A stretch of DNA of 64,000 bases, taken from Lautropia sp. SCN 69-89. GTDB lineage: Bacteria; Pseudomonadota; Gammaproteobacteria; Burkholderiales; Burkholderiaceae_E. This document shows, one piece after another, positions 42,316 to 51,797 of the stretch. The notes under the pieces are model-generated. The model saw only the letters and a list, made by a program, of their open reading frames with translations. It was not told the origin of the DNA and searched no databases. Position numbers and translations under genes: made by a program. Numbering within the stretch: the first letter of the stretch is position 1; every line of letters begins with the position of its first letter. The DNA lies in assembly GCA_001724855.1 (NCBI GenBank), contig MEED01000017.1, positions 1 to 64,000 on the forward strand, given 5' to 3'.

Positions 42316-43536
42316 ATGATGGCAACAACGAAGAAGTTCCTGCGTACCGGCCTGGCCGCGCTGGCAGCCCTGGGCGCGACCGCACTGACGGTACCGGCGC
42401 ACGCCCAGGGCGTCGTCAAGATCGGCGAAGTGAACAGCTACAAGGCACAGCCCCTGTTTCTCGAACCGTACAAGAAGGGCATGGAACTCGCGGTCGAGGA
42501 GATCAACAAGGCGGGCGGCGTCAACGGCAGGAAGGTGGAGCTCGTCAGCCGCGACGACAACGGCAACCCCGGCGACGCCGTGCGCGCGGCCGAGGAGCTG
42601 GTCACGCGCGAGAAGGTCGACGTGCTCACCGGAGGCTTTCTCTCCAATATCGGGCTGGCGCTGGCCGACTTCGCCAAGCAGAAGAGGTTCTTCTACCTCG
42701 CCAGCGAGCCGCTGACCGACAAGATCGTCTGGGCCGACGGCAACCGCTATACGTTCCGCCTGCGTCCGTCGACCTACATGCAGGTTGCGATGCTGGTGCC
42801 CGAAGCGGCGGCGATGAAGAAGAAGCGCTGGGCACTGGTCTACCCCAACTATGAGTACGGACAGTCGGCCGCGGCCACTTTCAAGCGGCTGCTCGAGGCG
42901 GCACAGCCCGGCGTCGAGTTCGTGGCCGAGCAGGCGCCGCCGCTGGGCCGGGTCGACGCCGGCAGCGTCGTGCAGGCGCTCGCCGATGCGAAGCCCGACG
43001 CGGTGTTCAACGTGCTGTTTGCCGCCGACCTGGCCAAGTTCGTGCGCGAGGGCAACACGCGCGGTCTGTTCCAGGGACGCGAGGTGGTGAGCATGCTCAC
43101 CGGCGAACCGGAATATCTCGACCCCCTGAAGGCCGAGACCCCGAGCGGCTGGGTGGTAACCGGCTACCCGTGGTACGCCATCAGGACACCCGAGCACGAG
43201 GCGTTCCTGAAGGCTTACCAGGCGAAGTTCAACGACTATCCGCGCCTGGGCTCGGTGGTCGGCTACAGCGCGATCAAGTCGCTGGCTGCCGGCATCGCCA
43301 GGGCGGGTGGTACCGACACTGCGAAGCTCATCGCCGCGTTCGAGGGCCTGCAGGTCGAGACGCCGTTCGGACGGATCAGCTACCGCCCGCAGGATCACCA
43401 GTCGACCATGGGCGCCTTCGTGGGCCGGACCCGGTACGAAAACGGCAAGGGGGTCATGGTCGATTTCCGCTATCTCGACGGCGCGAAGTTCCAGCCGTCG
43501 GATGCGGAAGTGAAGAAGCTGCGGCCTGCCGACTGA
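42316..43536 (+). CDS. Liv-type ABC transporter substrate-binding protein
   Basis: The 406-residue protein has a signal peptide (basic MMATTKKFLR, hydrophobic core, cleavage after AHA at residue 30) and the LivK-like fold: VKIGEVNSYKAQPLFLEPYKKGMELAVEEINKAGGVNGRKVELV and DDNGNPGDAVRAAEELVTREKVDVLTGG. It is the first of four transporter genes inside the nicotinate run, so it probably binds nicotinate or a derivative in the periplasm. The ligand is inferred from context only. Confidence 0.88.
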   Translation: MMATTKKFLRTGLAALAALGATALTVPAHAQGVVKIGEVNSYKAQPLFLEPYKKGMELAVEEINKAGGVNGRKVELVSRDDNGNPGDAVRAAEELVTREKVDVLTGGFLSNIGLALADFAKQKRFFYLASEPLTDKIVWADGNRYTFRLRPSTYMQVAMLVPEAAAMKKKRWALVYPNYEYGQSAAATFKRLLEAAQPGVEFVAEQAPPLGRVDAGSVVQALADAKPDAVFNVLFAADLAKFVREGNTRGLFQGREVVSMLTGEPEYLDPLKAETPSGWVVTGYPWYAIRTPEHEAFLKAYQAKFNDYPRLGSVVGYSAIKSLAAGIARAGGTDTAKLIAAFEGLQVETPFGRISYRPQDHQSTMGAFVGRTRYENGKGVMVDFRYLDGAKFQPSDAEVKKLRPAD

Positions 43537-43563
43537 GATCGCGCGCCGCGCCGGGATCCAACC

Positions 43564-45462
43564 ATGGACTTCTCCAGCTTCGTCGTCCAGCTCCTCAACG
43601 GTCTGGCCGGCGCCTCGTCGCTGTTCCTGGTCGCGGCGGGGCTGTCGCTGATCTTCGGCGTGACGCGCATCGTGAACTTCGCGCACGGCTCGTTCTACAT
43701 GCTGGGCGTCTACGTCGCCTACACGCTGGTCGAGCGGCTGGGCGGCGCCATCGGCTTCTGGCCCGCCCTGCTGCTGGCCGCGGTGGCAGTCGGACTGCTG
43801 GGCGCGCTGGTGGAGATCGTGCTGCTGCGACGGATCTATCACGCCCCGGAGCTGTTCCAGCTTCTGGCAACCTTCGCGCTGGTGCTGGTGACCAAGGACG
43901 CAGTATTGTGGCTCTGGGGGCCCGAGGAGCTTCTCGGACCGCGCGCGCCGGGACTGTCCGGGTCGATTCCCATCCTCGGGCGCCAGTTCCCATCCTATGA
44001 CCTGTTCCTGATCGTCGCCGGACCCGTGGTCCTCGGCGCGCTGTGGCTGCTGCTCACCCGCACGCGCTGGGGCACGCTGGTGCGCGCGGCCACCCAGGAC
44101 CGCGACATGGTCGGCGCGCTGGGGGTGAACCAGGCCTGGTTGTTCACCGCGGTGTTCGCCCTCGGCGCGCTGCTGGCCGGACTGGGCGGCGCGCTGCAGC
44201 TGCCGCGCGAACCCGCCAACCTCGAACTCGACCTGAACACCATCGGGGCCGCGTTCGTGGTGGTCGTGGTGGGCGGCATGGGCTCGATCCCTGGCGCCTA
44301 CGTAGCCGCGCTGCTCATCGCGGAACTGAAAGCCGTGTGCATCTGGCTCGGACTGGTGGAGGTATTCGGCTTCGACATCTCCTTCTCCAGGCTCACGCTG
44401 GTGGTCGAATTCCTGGTGATGGCGGTGGTGCTCGTGGTGCGGCCCTGGGGCCTGATGGGACGCCCGCAGGCAGCGAGCCGGCATGCCGGGATGGTCGAGG
44501 CACCGCTGCGGCCGCCCGACAACCTGTTCAAGGCGGCCGCGGCGGCGCTCCTGCTCGCCCTGGTGGCGACGCCCGCGTTCACCGCCGAGTCGCCCTATGT
44601 CGTGGTGCTGGCGATCGACCTGATGGTCGCGGCGCTCTTCGCCACCAGCCTGCACTTCATCATGGGACCGGCCGGCATGCACTCGTTCGGCCATGCCGCC
44701 TACTTCGGGCTGGCTGCCTACGCGGCGGCGCTGCTCGTGCGCACGCTGGCGGTACCGATGGAGTGGGCGCTGTTGCTCGCGCCGCTGGGCGCCGCGCTTG
44801 GCGCGCTGGTGTACGGCTGGTTCTGCGTGCGCCTGTCGGGCGTCTACCTGGCGATGCTCACCCTTGCCTTCGCGCAGATCACCTGGGCCGTCGCCTACCA
44901 GTGGGACAGCGTCACCGGCGGCAGCAACGGACTCACCGGCGTATGGCCCGCCGCGTGGCTGGCCGACAGTCGCAACTACTACTACCTGACGCTGGCGCTC
45001 GTTGTCGCGTCCATCCTCGCGCTCAGGCGCTTCCTTTACGCGCCCTTCGGCTACGCCATGCGCGCCACGCGCGACTCTCCGTTGCGCGCCGACGCCATCG
45101 GCATCGACGTCAAGGGCGTGCAGTGGACGGCATTCGTCGTCGCCGGGCTGTTCGCCGGCGTGGCGGGCGGCCTGTACGCGTTCTCCAAGGGCAGCATTTC
45201 GCCCGAAACCCTGTACGTGACCAAGTCGGTCGACGGCCTCGTCATGGTGCTGCTCGGCGGCTTGCAGACGCTGTCGGGCGGCGCGGTCGGCGCGGTCATC
45301 TTCACCTGGCTGCATGATGCCGTTGCGCGCAACACCGAGTACTGGCGTGCCATGCTCGGGGTCATCATCCTGATCCTCGTGATGCTCTTTCCCCAGGGCA
45401 TCGCGGGATTCGTGCGCCAGCTCGTCTACGGCAGGCGCGAGGCGAAGGAGGGCCGGCCGTGA
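43564..45462 (+). CDS. Fused LivH-LivM ABC transporter permease
   Basis: The 632-residue protein joins two permeases that are usually separate. The first half (about residues 1-300) has the LivH pattern GLSLIFGVTRIVNFAHGSFYMLGVYVAY and GGMGSIPGAYVAALLIAE. The second half has the LivM pattern GPAGMHSFGHAAYFGLAAYAAALL and GGLQTLSGGAVGAVIFTWL. The linker PWGLMGRPQAASRHAGMVEAPLRPP joins them. Its stop overlaps the GTG of the next gene, so the whole transporter is coupled. Confidence 0.92.
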   Translation: MDFSSFVVQLLNGLAGASSLFLVAAGLSLIFGVTRIVNFAHGSFYMLGVYVAYTLVERLGGAIGFWPALLLAAVAVGLLGALVEIVLLRRIYHAPELFQLLATFALVLVTKDAVLWLWGPEELLGPRAPGLSGSIPILGRQFPSYDLFLIVAGPVVLGALWLLLTRTRWGTLVRAATQDRDMVGALGVNQAWLFTAVFALGALLAGLGGALQLPREPANLELDLNTIGAAFVVVVVGGMGSIPGAYVAALLIAELKAVCIWLGLVEVFGFDISFSRLTLVVEFLVMAVVLVVRPWGLMGRPQAASRHAGMVEAPLRPPDNLFKAAAAALLLALVATPAFTAESPYVVVLAIDLMVAALFATSLHFIMGPAGMHSFGHAAYFGLAAYAAALLVRTLAVPMEWALLLAPLGAALGALVYGWFCVRLSGVYLAMLTLAFAQITWAVAYQWDSVTGGSNGLTGVWPAAWLADSRNYYYLTLALVVASILALRRFLYAPFGYAMRATRDSPLRADAIGIDVKGVQWTAFVVAGLFAGVAGGLYAFSKGSISPETLYVTKSVDGLVMVLLGGLQTLSGGAVGAVIFTWLHDAVARNTEYWRAMLGVIILILVMLFPQGIAGFVRQLVYGRREAKEGRP

Positions 45463-46244
45463 GCCTGCTGACTGTTTCCGGACTGGGCAAGTCGTTCGGC
45501 GGCGTGAAGGCCGTCGACGGAATCGACTTCCGGCTCGACGCGGGCGAACTGCTCGCGCTGATCGGCCCGAACGGTGCGGGCAAGTCGACCACCTTCAACA
45601 TGGTCAACGGCCAGTTGCGCGCCGACGCCGGATCGATACGGCTCGACGGGATCGAGCTGGTCGGCCTGAAGCCGCGCCAGATCTGGCGGCTGGGCGTGGG
45701 ACGCACGTTCCAGATCGCCGCCACCTTCGCGTCGCTCACGGTCGTCGAGAACGTGCAGATGGCGCTGATCTCGGCAGACCGCAAGGTGTATTCGCTGTGG
45801 CGGCCGGCAGCCGCGCACCGGCGCGCCGAGGCGCTCGCGCTGCTCGATCAGGTGGGCATGGCGGCGCAGGCCGATCGCCCCTGCAGCGTGCTGGCCTACG
45901 GAGACGTCAAGCGTGTCGAACTGGCCATCGCAATGGCCAATTCCCCGAAGCTGCTGCTGATGGACGAACCCACTGCGGGCATGGCGCCGGCCGAGCGCAA
46001 CGACCTCATGGCACTCACCAAGAAGCTTGTCGTCGAACGAGGCATCGCCGTGCTGTTCACCGAGCACAGCATGGATGTGGTGTTCGCCTATGCCGACCGG
46101 ATGGTGGTGCTCGCGCGCGGACGACTGATCGCCGAAGGCAGGCCGGCGGATATCCGCGATCACCCGAAGGTCCAGGAGGTGTACTTCGGCAGCGGCAAGA
46201 CTTTCGAGAAGAAGGCGACTGCCTCCGCGGAGAACGCGCAGTGA
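45459..46244 (+). CDS. ABC transporter ATPase, LivG type
   Basis: The 261-residue ATPase has Walker A GPNGAGKST, signature LAYGDVKRVELAIA (a relaxed form of LSGGQ, usual for LivG) and Walker B LLLMDEPTAGMAP. It starts with GTG overlapping the permease stop and ends overlapping the start of the second ATPase. It energises uptake through the fused permease. Confidence 0.92.
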   Translation: MSLLTVSGLGKSFGGVKAVDGIDFRLDAGELLALIGPNGAGKSTTFNMVNGQLRADAGSIRLDGIELVGLKPRQIWRLGVGRTFQIAATFASLTVVENVQMALISADRKVYSLWRPAAAHRRAEALALLDQVGMAAQADRPCSVLAYGDVKRVELAIAMANSPKLLLMDEPTAGMAPAERNDLMALTKKLVVERGIAVLFTEHSMDVVFAYADRMVVLARGRLIAEGRPADIRDHPKVQEVYFGSGKTFEKKATASAENAQ

Positions 46245-46993
46245 ACCCACCCGTGCATGCCGGCGACAGCGCCACCCTTCTCGACGTGCGCGGCCTCTGC
46301 GCCTGGTACGGCGCCGCGCAGATCCTGTTCGGCGTCGACCTCGAGGTGCGCCGCGGCGAGGTCGTCGCGCTCATGGGCCGCAACGGCGCAGGAAAGTCCA
46401 CCACGCTGAGTGCGATCATGGGCATGCTCGACAAGCGCCGAGGCACGCTCGGCTTCATGGGGCGCGACATTTCGGCGAGCGAACCGCACGAGATCGCCTC
46501 GCACGGGCTGGGATTCGTGCCGGAAGACCGGCGCATCTTCACCGACCTGACCGTGCTCGAGAACCTCGAGGTGGGGCGCCAGGCACCGCGCCGATGGCCC
46601 GACGGCAGCGATGCACCGACCTGGACGCCGCAACGCCTGTTCGGCCTGTTCCCCAACCTGGGCGAAATGCCCGACCGCCCGGGTGGCCGCATGAGCGGCG
46701 GCGAGCAGCAAATGCTCACCGTCGCGCGCACGCTGATGGGGAATCCGTTCCTCGTCCTGCTCGACGAGCCGTCCGAAGGCGTCGCGCCGGTGATCGTGGA
46801 GCAGATGGCGCACATGATCATCGAGCTCAAGGCGCAGGGGGTGAGCATCCTGCTCTCGGAACAGAACATGCACTTCGCCGAACTGGTGTCCGATCGTGCC
46901 TACGTGCTCGAGAAGGGGCAGATCCGCTTCACCGGCTCGATGGACGAACTGGCCGCCAACGAGGGGGTCCGCCGCGCCTACCTGAGCGTCTGA
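46241..46993 (+). CDS. ABC transporter ATPase, LivF type
   Basis: The 250-residue ATPase has Walker A GRNGAGKST, signature MSGGEQQML and Walker B LVLLDEPSEGVAP. The start is GTG at 46241, overlapping the stop of the LivG-type gene (GTGA). It is the last of the four transporter genes; a MarR regulator follows after 48 bases. Confidence 0.92.
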   Translation: MNPPVHAGDSATLLDVRGLCAWYGAAQILFGVDLEVRRGEVVALMGRNGAGKSTTLSAIMGMLDKRRGTLGFMGRDISASEPHEIASHGLGFVPEDRRIFTDLTVLENLEVGRQAPRRWPDGSDAPTWTPQRLFGLFPNLGEMPDRPGGRMSGGEQQMLTVARTLMGNPFLVLLDEPSEGVAPVIVEQMAHMIIELKAQGVSILLSEQNMHFAELVSDRAYVLEKGQIRFTGSMDELAANEGVRRAYLSV

Positions 46994-47041
46994 ACCGCCG
47001 CTTCTCGCGACAACTCCTTCCTCAACCATCGGAGATCTCAC

Positions 47042-47509
47042 ATGGCTTCCGTATCCGACAACGAGTACAGGTTCTCCGAGCAGGTCGGATTCCTCCTGCG
47101 CCGCGCCTACCAGCGCCATGCCGCCATCTTCAAGGAGATGGTCGCCCATACCCAGTTGACCGCCGGCCAGTTCGTCGTGCTGTGCACGGTGCGCGATCGT
47201 GCTTCCTGCCAGGTGCCCGACATCGTTGCCGCCACCGCGATCGACGAACCGTCGGTGCGCGGCATCATCGAACGCCTCAAGTGGCGCGAGTTGCTGCAGG
47301 TGGCGCACGAACCCGGCGATGCGCGCAGGATGGTCATGACCCTCACGCCGGCCGGGCGCACGATCGTCGAGACGGTCACGCCCATCGCCGAGCAGATCAC
47401 CGAGCTCACGTTCGGCGACCTCGACGCCGGCGAGAGGCAGACGCTGGTCACGCTGCTGCGCCGCATCGGCGAAGGCGGCGAAGGCATCGATGCGGCGGCC
47501 GCCGGCTGA
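47042..47509 (+). CDS. MarR family regulator (NicR-like position)
   Basis: The 155-residue protein has the MarR winged helix: LTAGQFVVLCTVRDRASCQVPDIVAATAIDEPSVRGIIERLKWRELL and the wing EPGDARRMVMTLTPAGRTIV. It is directly upstream of the nicotinate hydroxylase genes. In Pseudomonas, NicR, also a MarR protein, represses nic genes and responds to 6-hydroxynicotinate, so a like role is plausible. No operator was found in the short gaps on either side. Confidence 0.85.
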   Translation: MASVSDNEYRFSEQVGFLLRRAYQRHAAIFKEMVAHTQLTAGQFVVLCTVRDRASCQVPDIVAATAIDEPSVRGIIERLKWRELLQVAHEPGDARRMVMTLTPAGRTIVETVTPIAEQITELTFGDLDAGERQTLVTLLRRIGEGGEGIDAAAAG

Positions 47510-47559
47510 CACGGCTTTTCCGACGAGGCTGTGACGGATCACTTGCCCGGGAGAACGCG

Positions 47560-48099
47560 ATGTCGAAGCATGCGGGTCCAGCGGCACTGGCACTCCACGT
47601 CAACGGCGTGGTGCACCAGCTTGCGGTGCCGCCCGAAGCGTCCCTCCTGGCGGTGCTGCGCAACGACCTCGGGCTGAACGGCCCGAAATACGGGTGTGGC
47701 CTGGGACAGTGCGGAGCATGCACCGTGCTGGTCGACGGCGTGGCCGCGCGCGCCTGTGTGATTCCGGTCGGCGGCATGGCGGGGCGCGCCATCACCACGC
47801 TCGAGGGTCTGGGCGACCGTAATCGCCCGCATCCGGTCCAGCAGGCGTTCATCGATGCGCAGGCGGCACAGTGCGGCTATTGCCTGAACGGCATGATCAT
47901 GATGGCGGCCGCCCTGCTTGCCGAGCGGCCGCGCCCCACCGAGGCCGATATCCGCCGTGCACTGTCGGGCAACCTGTGCCGTTGCGGCACGCACGTGGAG
48001 ATCGTGGAGGCGGTGCTGCGGGCGGCCGACCTCCTGAGCGCGTCCGGCGGCAGCCAGTCGGCGCCCGCCGCGGCGATCGCCCACCCTGCAGAGACCTGA
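47560..48099 (+). CDS. nicA: Nicotinate hydroxylase small subunit, 2Fe-2S
   Basis: The 179-residue protein has two [2Fe-2S] sites: plant-type [17 protein letters not shown] with a later Cys, and the helical C-terminal site QCGYCLNGM...CRCG. This is the small subunit of xanthine-oxidase-type molybdenum hydroxylases. With nicB it matches the NicAB nicotinate dehydrogenase of Pseudomonas, which hydroxylates nicotinate at C6 using water. No FAD subunit is present nearby, as expected for the NicAB type. ATG at 47560 follows a GGGAGA site. Confidence 0.9.
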   Translation: MSKHAGPAALALHVNGVVHQLAVPPEASLLAVLRNDLGLNGPKYGCGLGQCGACTVLVDGVAARACVIPVGGMAGRAITTLEGLGDRNRPHPVQQAFIDAQAAQCGYCLNGMIMMAAALLAERPRPTEADIRRALSGNLCRCGTHVEIVEAVLRAADLLSASGGSQSAPAAAIAHPAET

Positions 48100-48106
48100 G
48101 CCCACA

Positions 48107-51100
48107 GTGAGCCGCCCGGAGCAACTTCGCACCCGCACCGATTTCCTCGCCGCCGGCGGGGTTCTGCTCGTCACCCGCGAGTCGCCCCCGCCCGCGCCTG
48201 CGGCGCGGGGTCAGCCGCCGAGCGTGCCGGCCGACCCCGGCGAAGGTCCCGAAATCCTTCTTTCCGTCTGGGACGACGGCCAGGTCATCGCATTGAACGG
48301 TCACGTCGACCTCGGCACGGGCCTGCGCACCGCGCTGGCCCAGATCGTCGCCGAGGAGCTCGACGTGTCGTTCGAGCGGGTGCACATGGTGCTGGGCGAC
48401 ACCGCACGCGCGCCCAACCAGGGATTGACCATCGCCAGTGCCTCGATCCAGGTCACCGCGGTGCCGCTGCGGCAGGCGGCGGCCCAGGCGCGCGCGTTCC
48501 TCCTCGAACGCGCCGCCGAGGTCCTCGGCGTGCGACCCGAATTGCTCACGGTGCGCGACGGCATGATCGAATGCCGCAATGGCGAGGCCGACCGACGCAT
48601 CGGCTACGACGCGCTGCTGCGCGGCCGCCGCTACGAGCTGCGCCTGGACCCGCAGGCCCGGCTCAAGCCTCGCGCGGAGTACCGCATCGTCGGCCAGCCC
48701 GTGCCGCGTGTCGACATCCCGGCCAAGGCCTTCGGCGAAACCGCCTTCGTGCACGACCTGCGCCTGCCCGGGATGCTGCACGGCCGGGTGGTGCGCCCGC
48801 CGTATGCGGGAGCCGATCATGGCGAGTTCATCGGCAACACGCTCGAGTCGGTCGACGAAGCATCGATTGCCCACATCCCGGGCATCCGCGCGGTGGTAGT
48901 GATCCGAGACTTCGTCGGCGTCGTGGCCGAGCGCGAAGAGCACGCCGAGCAGGCGGCCGCCGCGCTGCGCGTTCGCTGGAAGGCGTGGCCCGGGCTTCCT
49001 CCGCTCGGCGATCTCGAGGACGCGCTGCGCGCCAATCCGGCGAGTACGCGCAAGGTCGTCGACGAGGGCGACGTCGATGCGGCGCTGGCCGGCTCCGACA
49101 CGCCGATGTCGCGCACCTACGTGTGGCCCTACCAGATGCACGCCTCGATCGGGCCGTCGTGTGCGGTGGCCATATGGCACGGCGACGAGCCGCGGCCCCA
49201 CGTGCTCACGGTCTGGGCAGGCACGCAGAACCCGCACGTGCTGCGCGCCGACATCGCCAGGCTGCTCGGCGTCGCCGATCCGGCGATCGAAGTGGTCCGC
49301 ATGGAGGCTGCCGGCTGCTACGGGCGCAACTGCGCCGACGACGTGGCCGCCGACGCCGCGCTGCTGGCGCGCGCCGTCGGCGCGCCGGTGCGGGTGCAAC
49401 TGACCCGTGAGCAGGAGCACCTGTGGGAGCCCAAGGGCACCGCACAATGGATGCAGGTGCGCGGCGGGCTCGATGCCGACGGATCCTTCGGGGCCTACGA
49501 TTTCTCGGTCTCGTATCCGTCCAACGGTGCACCGACGCTGGCGCTGTTGCTGACACGCACCGTGGATCCGGTGGCACGCTCGTTCGAGATGGGCGACCGC
49601 ACCGCGCGTCCGCCCTACTCGGTGCCCAACCTGCGGGTCACCATTCACGACATGGCGCCGATCCTGCGCGCATCGTGGCTGCGCGGCGTATCGGCGCTGC
49701 CCAATTCGTTCGCCCACGAGTCGTTCGTCGACGAACTGGCCACCGAGGCGCGCGTCGATCCGCTCGAGTTCAGGCTGCGCCACCTTCAGGATCCGCGTGC
49801 GCACGAACTGCTGCGCGCCACCGCCGAGCAGGCGGGATGGGTCGCGCACGACGGACCGCAGCAGATGGGCGCCACCGGCGATCTGCTGCACGGGCGCGGC
49901 GTGGCCTACGCGCGCTACGTCCACGGGCAGTGGCCGGGCGTCGCCGCCGCCTGGTCGGCCTGGGTCGCCGACGTCGACGTCGATCGGAAAACCGGCGAGG
50001 TGCACGTCAGGCGCGTGGTGGTCGGCCAGGACGCCGGGCTGACGATCAATCCGACCGGCGTGCGTCACCAGCTCCATGGCAACGTGGTCCAGACCACGAG
50101 CCGCGCGCTCAAGGAGCGCGTGCGGATCGATCCGGCCACCAGCGCCGTCTCGGGTCGCGAATGGGGCAGCTACCCCATCCTCAGCTTCCGGGAAGTACCG
50201 GTCATCGAGGTGGTGACGATGCCGCGCCCCGGCGAGCCGCCGCTCGGTGTCGGCGAGTCCTCGTCGGTGCCCGGCACGGCGGCCATCGCCAACGCCATCT
50301 TCGACGCCACCGGCATCCGCTTCCGGCAGCCGCCGTTCACCGCCGAGGTGGTGCGCGCGGCGCTCAATCCGCTGCCCGCGCCCTCCGACGCGCAGCCGCA
50401 ACGCGGCGCAGGCCAGGCAGCGGCCACGCACGCGCCGCCGGCAGCCGCCCGCTGGCCGCGCCGCAAGCACTGGTGGGCGGCAGCCGGCGCGCTGCTCGCC
50501 GGCGTGGCCGGCTTCGCCGCGGGCACGCTCGGCTGGCGCGCGGCAATCGCGCCGGTCGCGCGCGCCGACACGTCGATGTATACCGCCGCCACTCTCGAGC
50601 GGGGCCGCCAGCTCGCGGCGGTCGGCAACTGCGTGGGCTGCCATACCGCGCCGGGCGGTCCGCCGAACGCCGGCGGCCTCGCCATGGAAACGCCTTTCGG
50701 CACCATCCACACCACCAATCTCACGCCGGACGTCGAGACCGGCATCGGCGCCTGGTCGCTGGCCGCATTCCAGCGCGCGATGCGCGAAGGCATTTCGCGC
50801 GACGGCCGACATCTCTATCCCGCGTTCCCGTACACCTCGTACACGCGTACCAGCGACGAAGACCTGACTGCGCTCTATGCCTGGCTGATGAGCCAGCCGT
50901 CGGTGCGCCGCGAGACAGCCCCCACCCGGCTCGCATTCCCGTACGGCATGCGCCCGCTGATGGCCCTGTGGAACGCGCTGTTCCTGCAGCCCGGCGCAGT
51001 GACCCAGGCCGATCCGTCACGCTCGGCGCAATGGAACCGCGGCGAGTACCTGGTCAACGGCCTGGGCCATTGCGCTGCCTGCCATACCGAGCGCAACTTC

Positions 51101-51778
51101 CTAGGGGCCGAACGCAGCGGCACGGCCTACCTCGGCGGCGCGATGGTGAAGGGCTGGGACGCGCCGGCGCTGACCTCGGCGAGCCGCACGCCGGTTCCGT
51201 GGACCGAGGACGCGTTCTATCGCTACCTGCGTGATGGCCACAGTCCGCAGCACGGCGCTGCTTCCGGCCCGATGGCGCCGGTGGTCGCCGAACTCGCGGC
51301 GCTGCCCGACGAGGACCTGCGCGCGATGGCGCACTACCTGGCCTCGTTCAACCCGTCGGTTTCCGAGGCCGAGGCCGAGGCCGCGGCCCAGGCCGCGATC
51401 CTCGAGGCACGCGCCTCGGCCCTCACATCGGCTCGGGCCGCGCCGGGCGCGGCCTCGCGCATGTTCGAGGTCGCCTGCGGGGCCTGCCACCACGACGGCG
51501 ACGGGCCACACCTGCTGGGCGTGAACACACCGCTGGCGCTCAACAGCAACCTGCACGCAGAACGCCCCGACAACCTCGTCCGGGTCATCCTCGAAGGCAT
51601 CCAGGCGCCTGCGACGCGCGCCATCGGCTTCATGCCGGCCTACGCGCAGGCTCTCGACGATCGCCAGGTGGCGGAACTGGCAGCCTGGATGCGCCAGCGC
51701 TACGCGCCCGGCAAGCCGCCATGGAGCGAGCTGGAGCAAGCGGTGGCGCGGGTGCGCGCCTCGCCGTCGCAGCCGTAA
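48107..51778 (+). CDS. nicB: Nicotinate hydroxylase large subunit, MoCo and cytochrome c fusion
   Basis: The 1223-residue protein has an N-terminal molybdopterin hydroxylase part ([22 protein letters not shown]; catalytic Glu in [10 protein letters not shown] near residue 715), a membrane helix at about 790-812, and three cytochrome c sites CVGCH (842), CAACH (989) and CGACH (1124). Arginine and lysine precede the helix, so the hemes should be periplasmic and the MoCo part cytoplasmic. NicB of Pseudomonas putida has the same order. It begins with GTG 8 bases after nicA. Electrons would leave to the respiratory chain, so this entry step is aerobic in style. Confidence 0.92.
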   Translation: MSRPEQLRTRTDFLAAGGVLLVTRESPPPAPAARGQPPSVPADPGEGPEILLSVWDDGQVIALNGHVDLGTGLRTALAQIVAEELDVSFERVHMVLGDTARAPNQGLTIASASIQVTAVPLRQAAAQARAFLLERAAEVLGVRPELLTVRDGMIECRNGEADRRIGYDALLRGRRYELRLDPQARLKPRAEYRIVGQPVPRVDIPAKAFGETAFVHDLRLPGMLHGRVVRPPYAGADHGEFIGNTLESVDEASIAHIPGIRAVVVIRDFVGVVAEREEHAEQAAAALRVRWKAWPGLPPLGDLEDALRANPASTRKVVDEGDVDAALAGSDTPMSRTYVWPYQMHASIGPSCAVAIWHGDEPRPHVLTVWAGTQNPHVLRADIARLLGVADPAIEVVRMEAAGCYGRNCADDVAADAALLARAVGAPVRVQLTREQEHLWEPKGTAQWMQVRGGLDADGSFGAYDFSVSYPSNGAPTLALLLTRTVDPVARSFEMGDRTARPPYSVPNLRVTIHDMAPILRASWLRGVSALPNSFAHESFVDELATEARVDPLEFRLRHLQDPRAHELLRATAEQAGWVAHDGPQQMGATGDLLHGRGVAYARYVHGQWPGVAAAWSAWVADVDVDRKTGEVHVRRVVVGQDAGLTINPTGVRHQLHGNVVQTTSRALKERVRIDPATSAVSGREWGSYPILSFREVPVIEVVTMPRPGEPPLGVGESSSVPGTAAIANAIFDATGIRFRQPPFTAEVVRAALNPLPAPSDAQPQRGAGQAAATHAPPAAARWPRRKHWWAAAGALLAGVAGFAAGTLGWRAAIAPVARADTSMYTAATLERGRQLAAVGNCVGCHTAPGGPPNAGGLAMETPFGTIHTTNLTPDVETGIGAWSLAAFQRAMREGISRDGRHLYPAFPYTSYTRTSDEDLTALYAWLMSQPSVRRETAPTRLAFPYGMRPLMALWNALFLQPGAVTQADPSRSAQWNRGEYLVNGLGHCAACHTERNFLGAERSGTAYLGGAMVKGWDAPALTSASRTPVPWTEDAFYRYLRDGHSPQHGAASGPMAPVVAELAALPDEDLRAMAHYLASFNPSVSEAEAEAAAQAAILEARASALTSARAAPGAASRMFEVACGACHHDGDGPHLLGVNTPLALNSNLHAERPDNLVRVILEGIQAPATRAIGFMPAYAQALDDRQVAELAAWMRQRYAPGKPPWSELEQAVARVRASPSQP

Positions 51779-51797
51779 CCGCGGCGGGTGCCGCCAC

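Noticed and set aside
42280-45315. Open frame of 1011 codons on the minus strand opposite the ABC transporter genes
   Set aside because: Composition is dominated by Gln, Arg and His with no domain; the plus strand has clear transporter genes.
47897-50812. Open frame of 971 codons on the minus strand opposite nicB
   Set aside because: Antisense shadow of nicA/nicB with no motif of its own.
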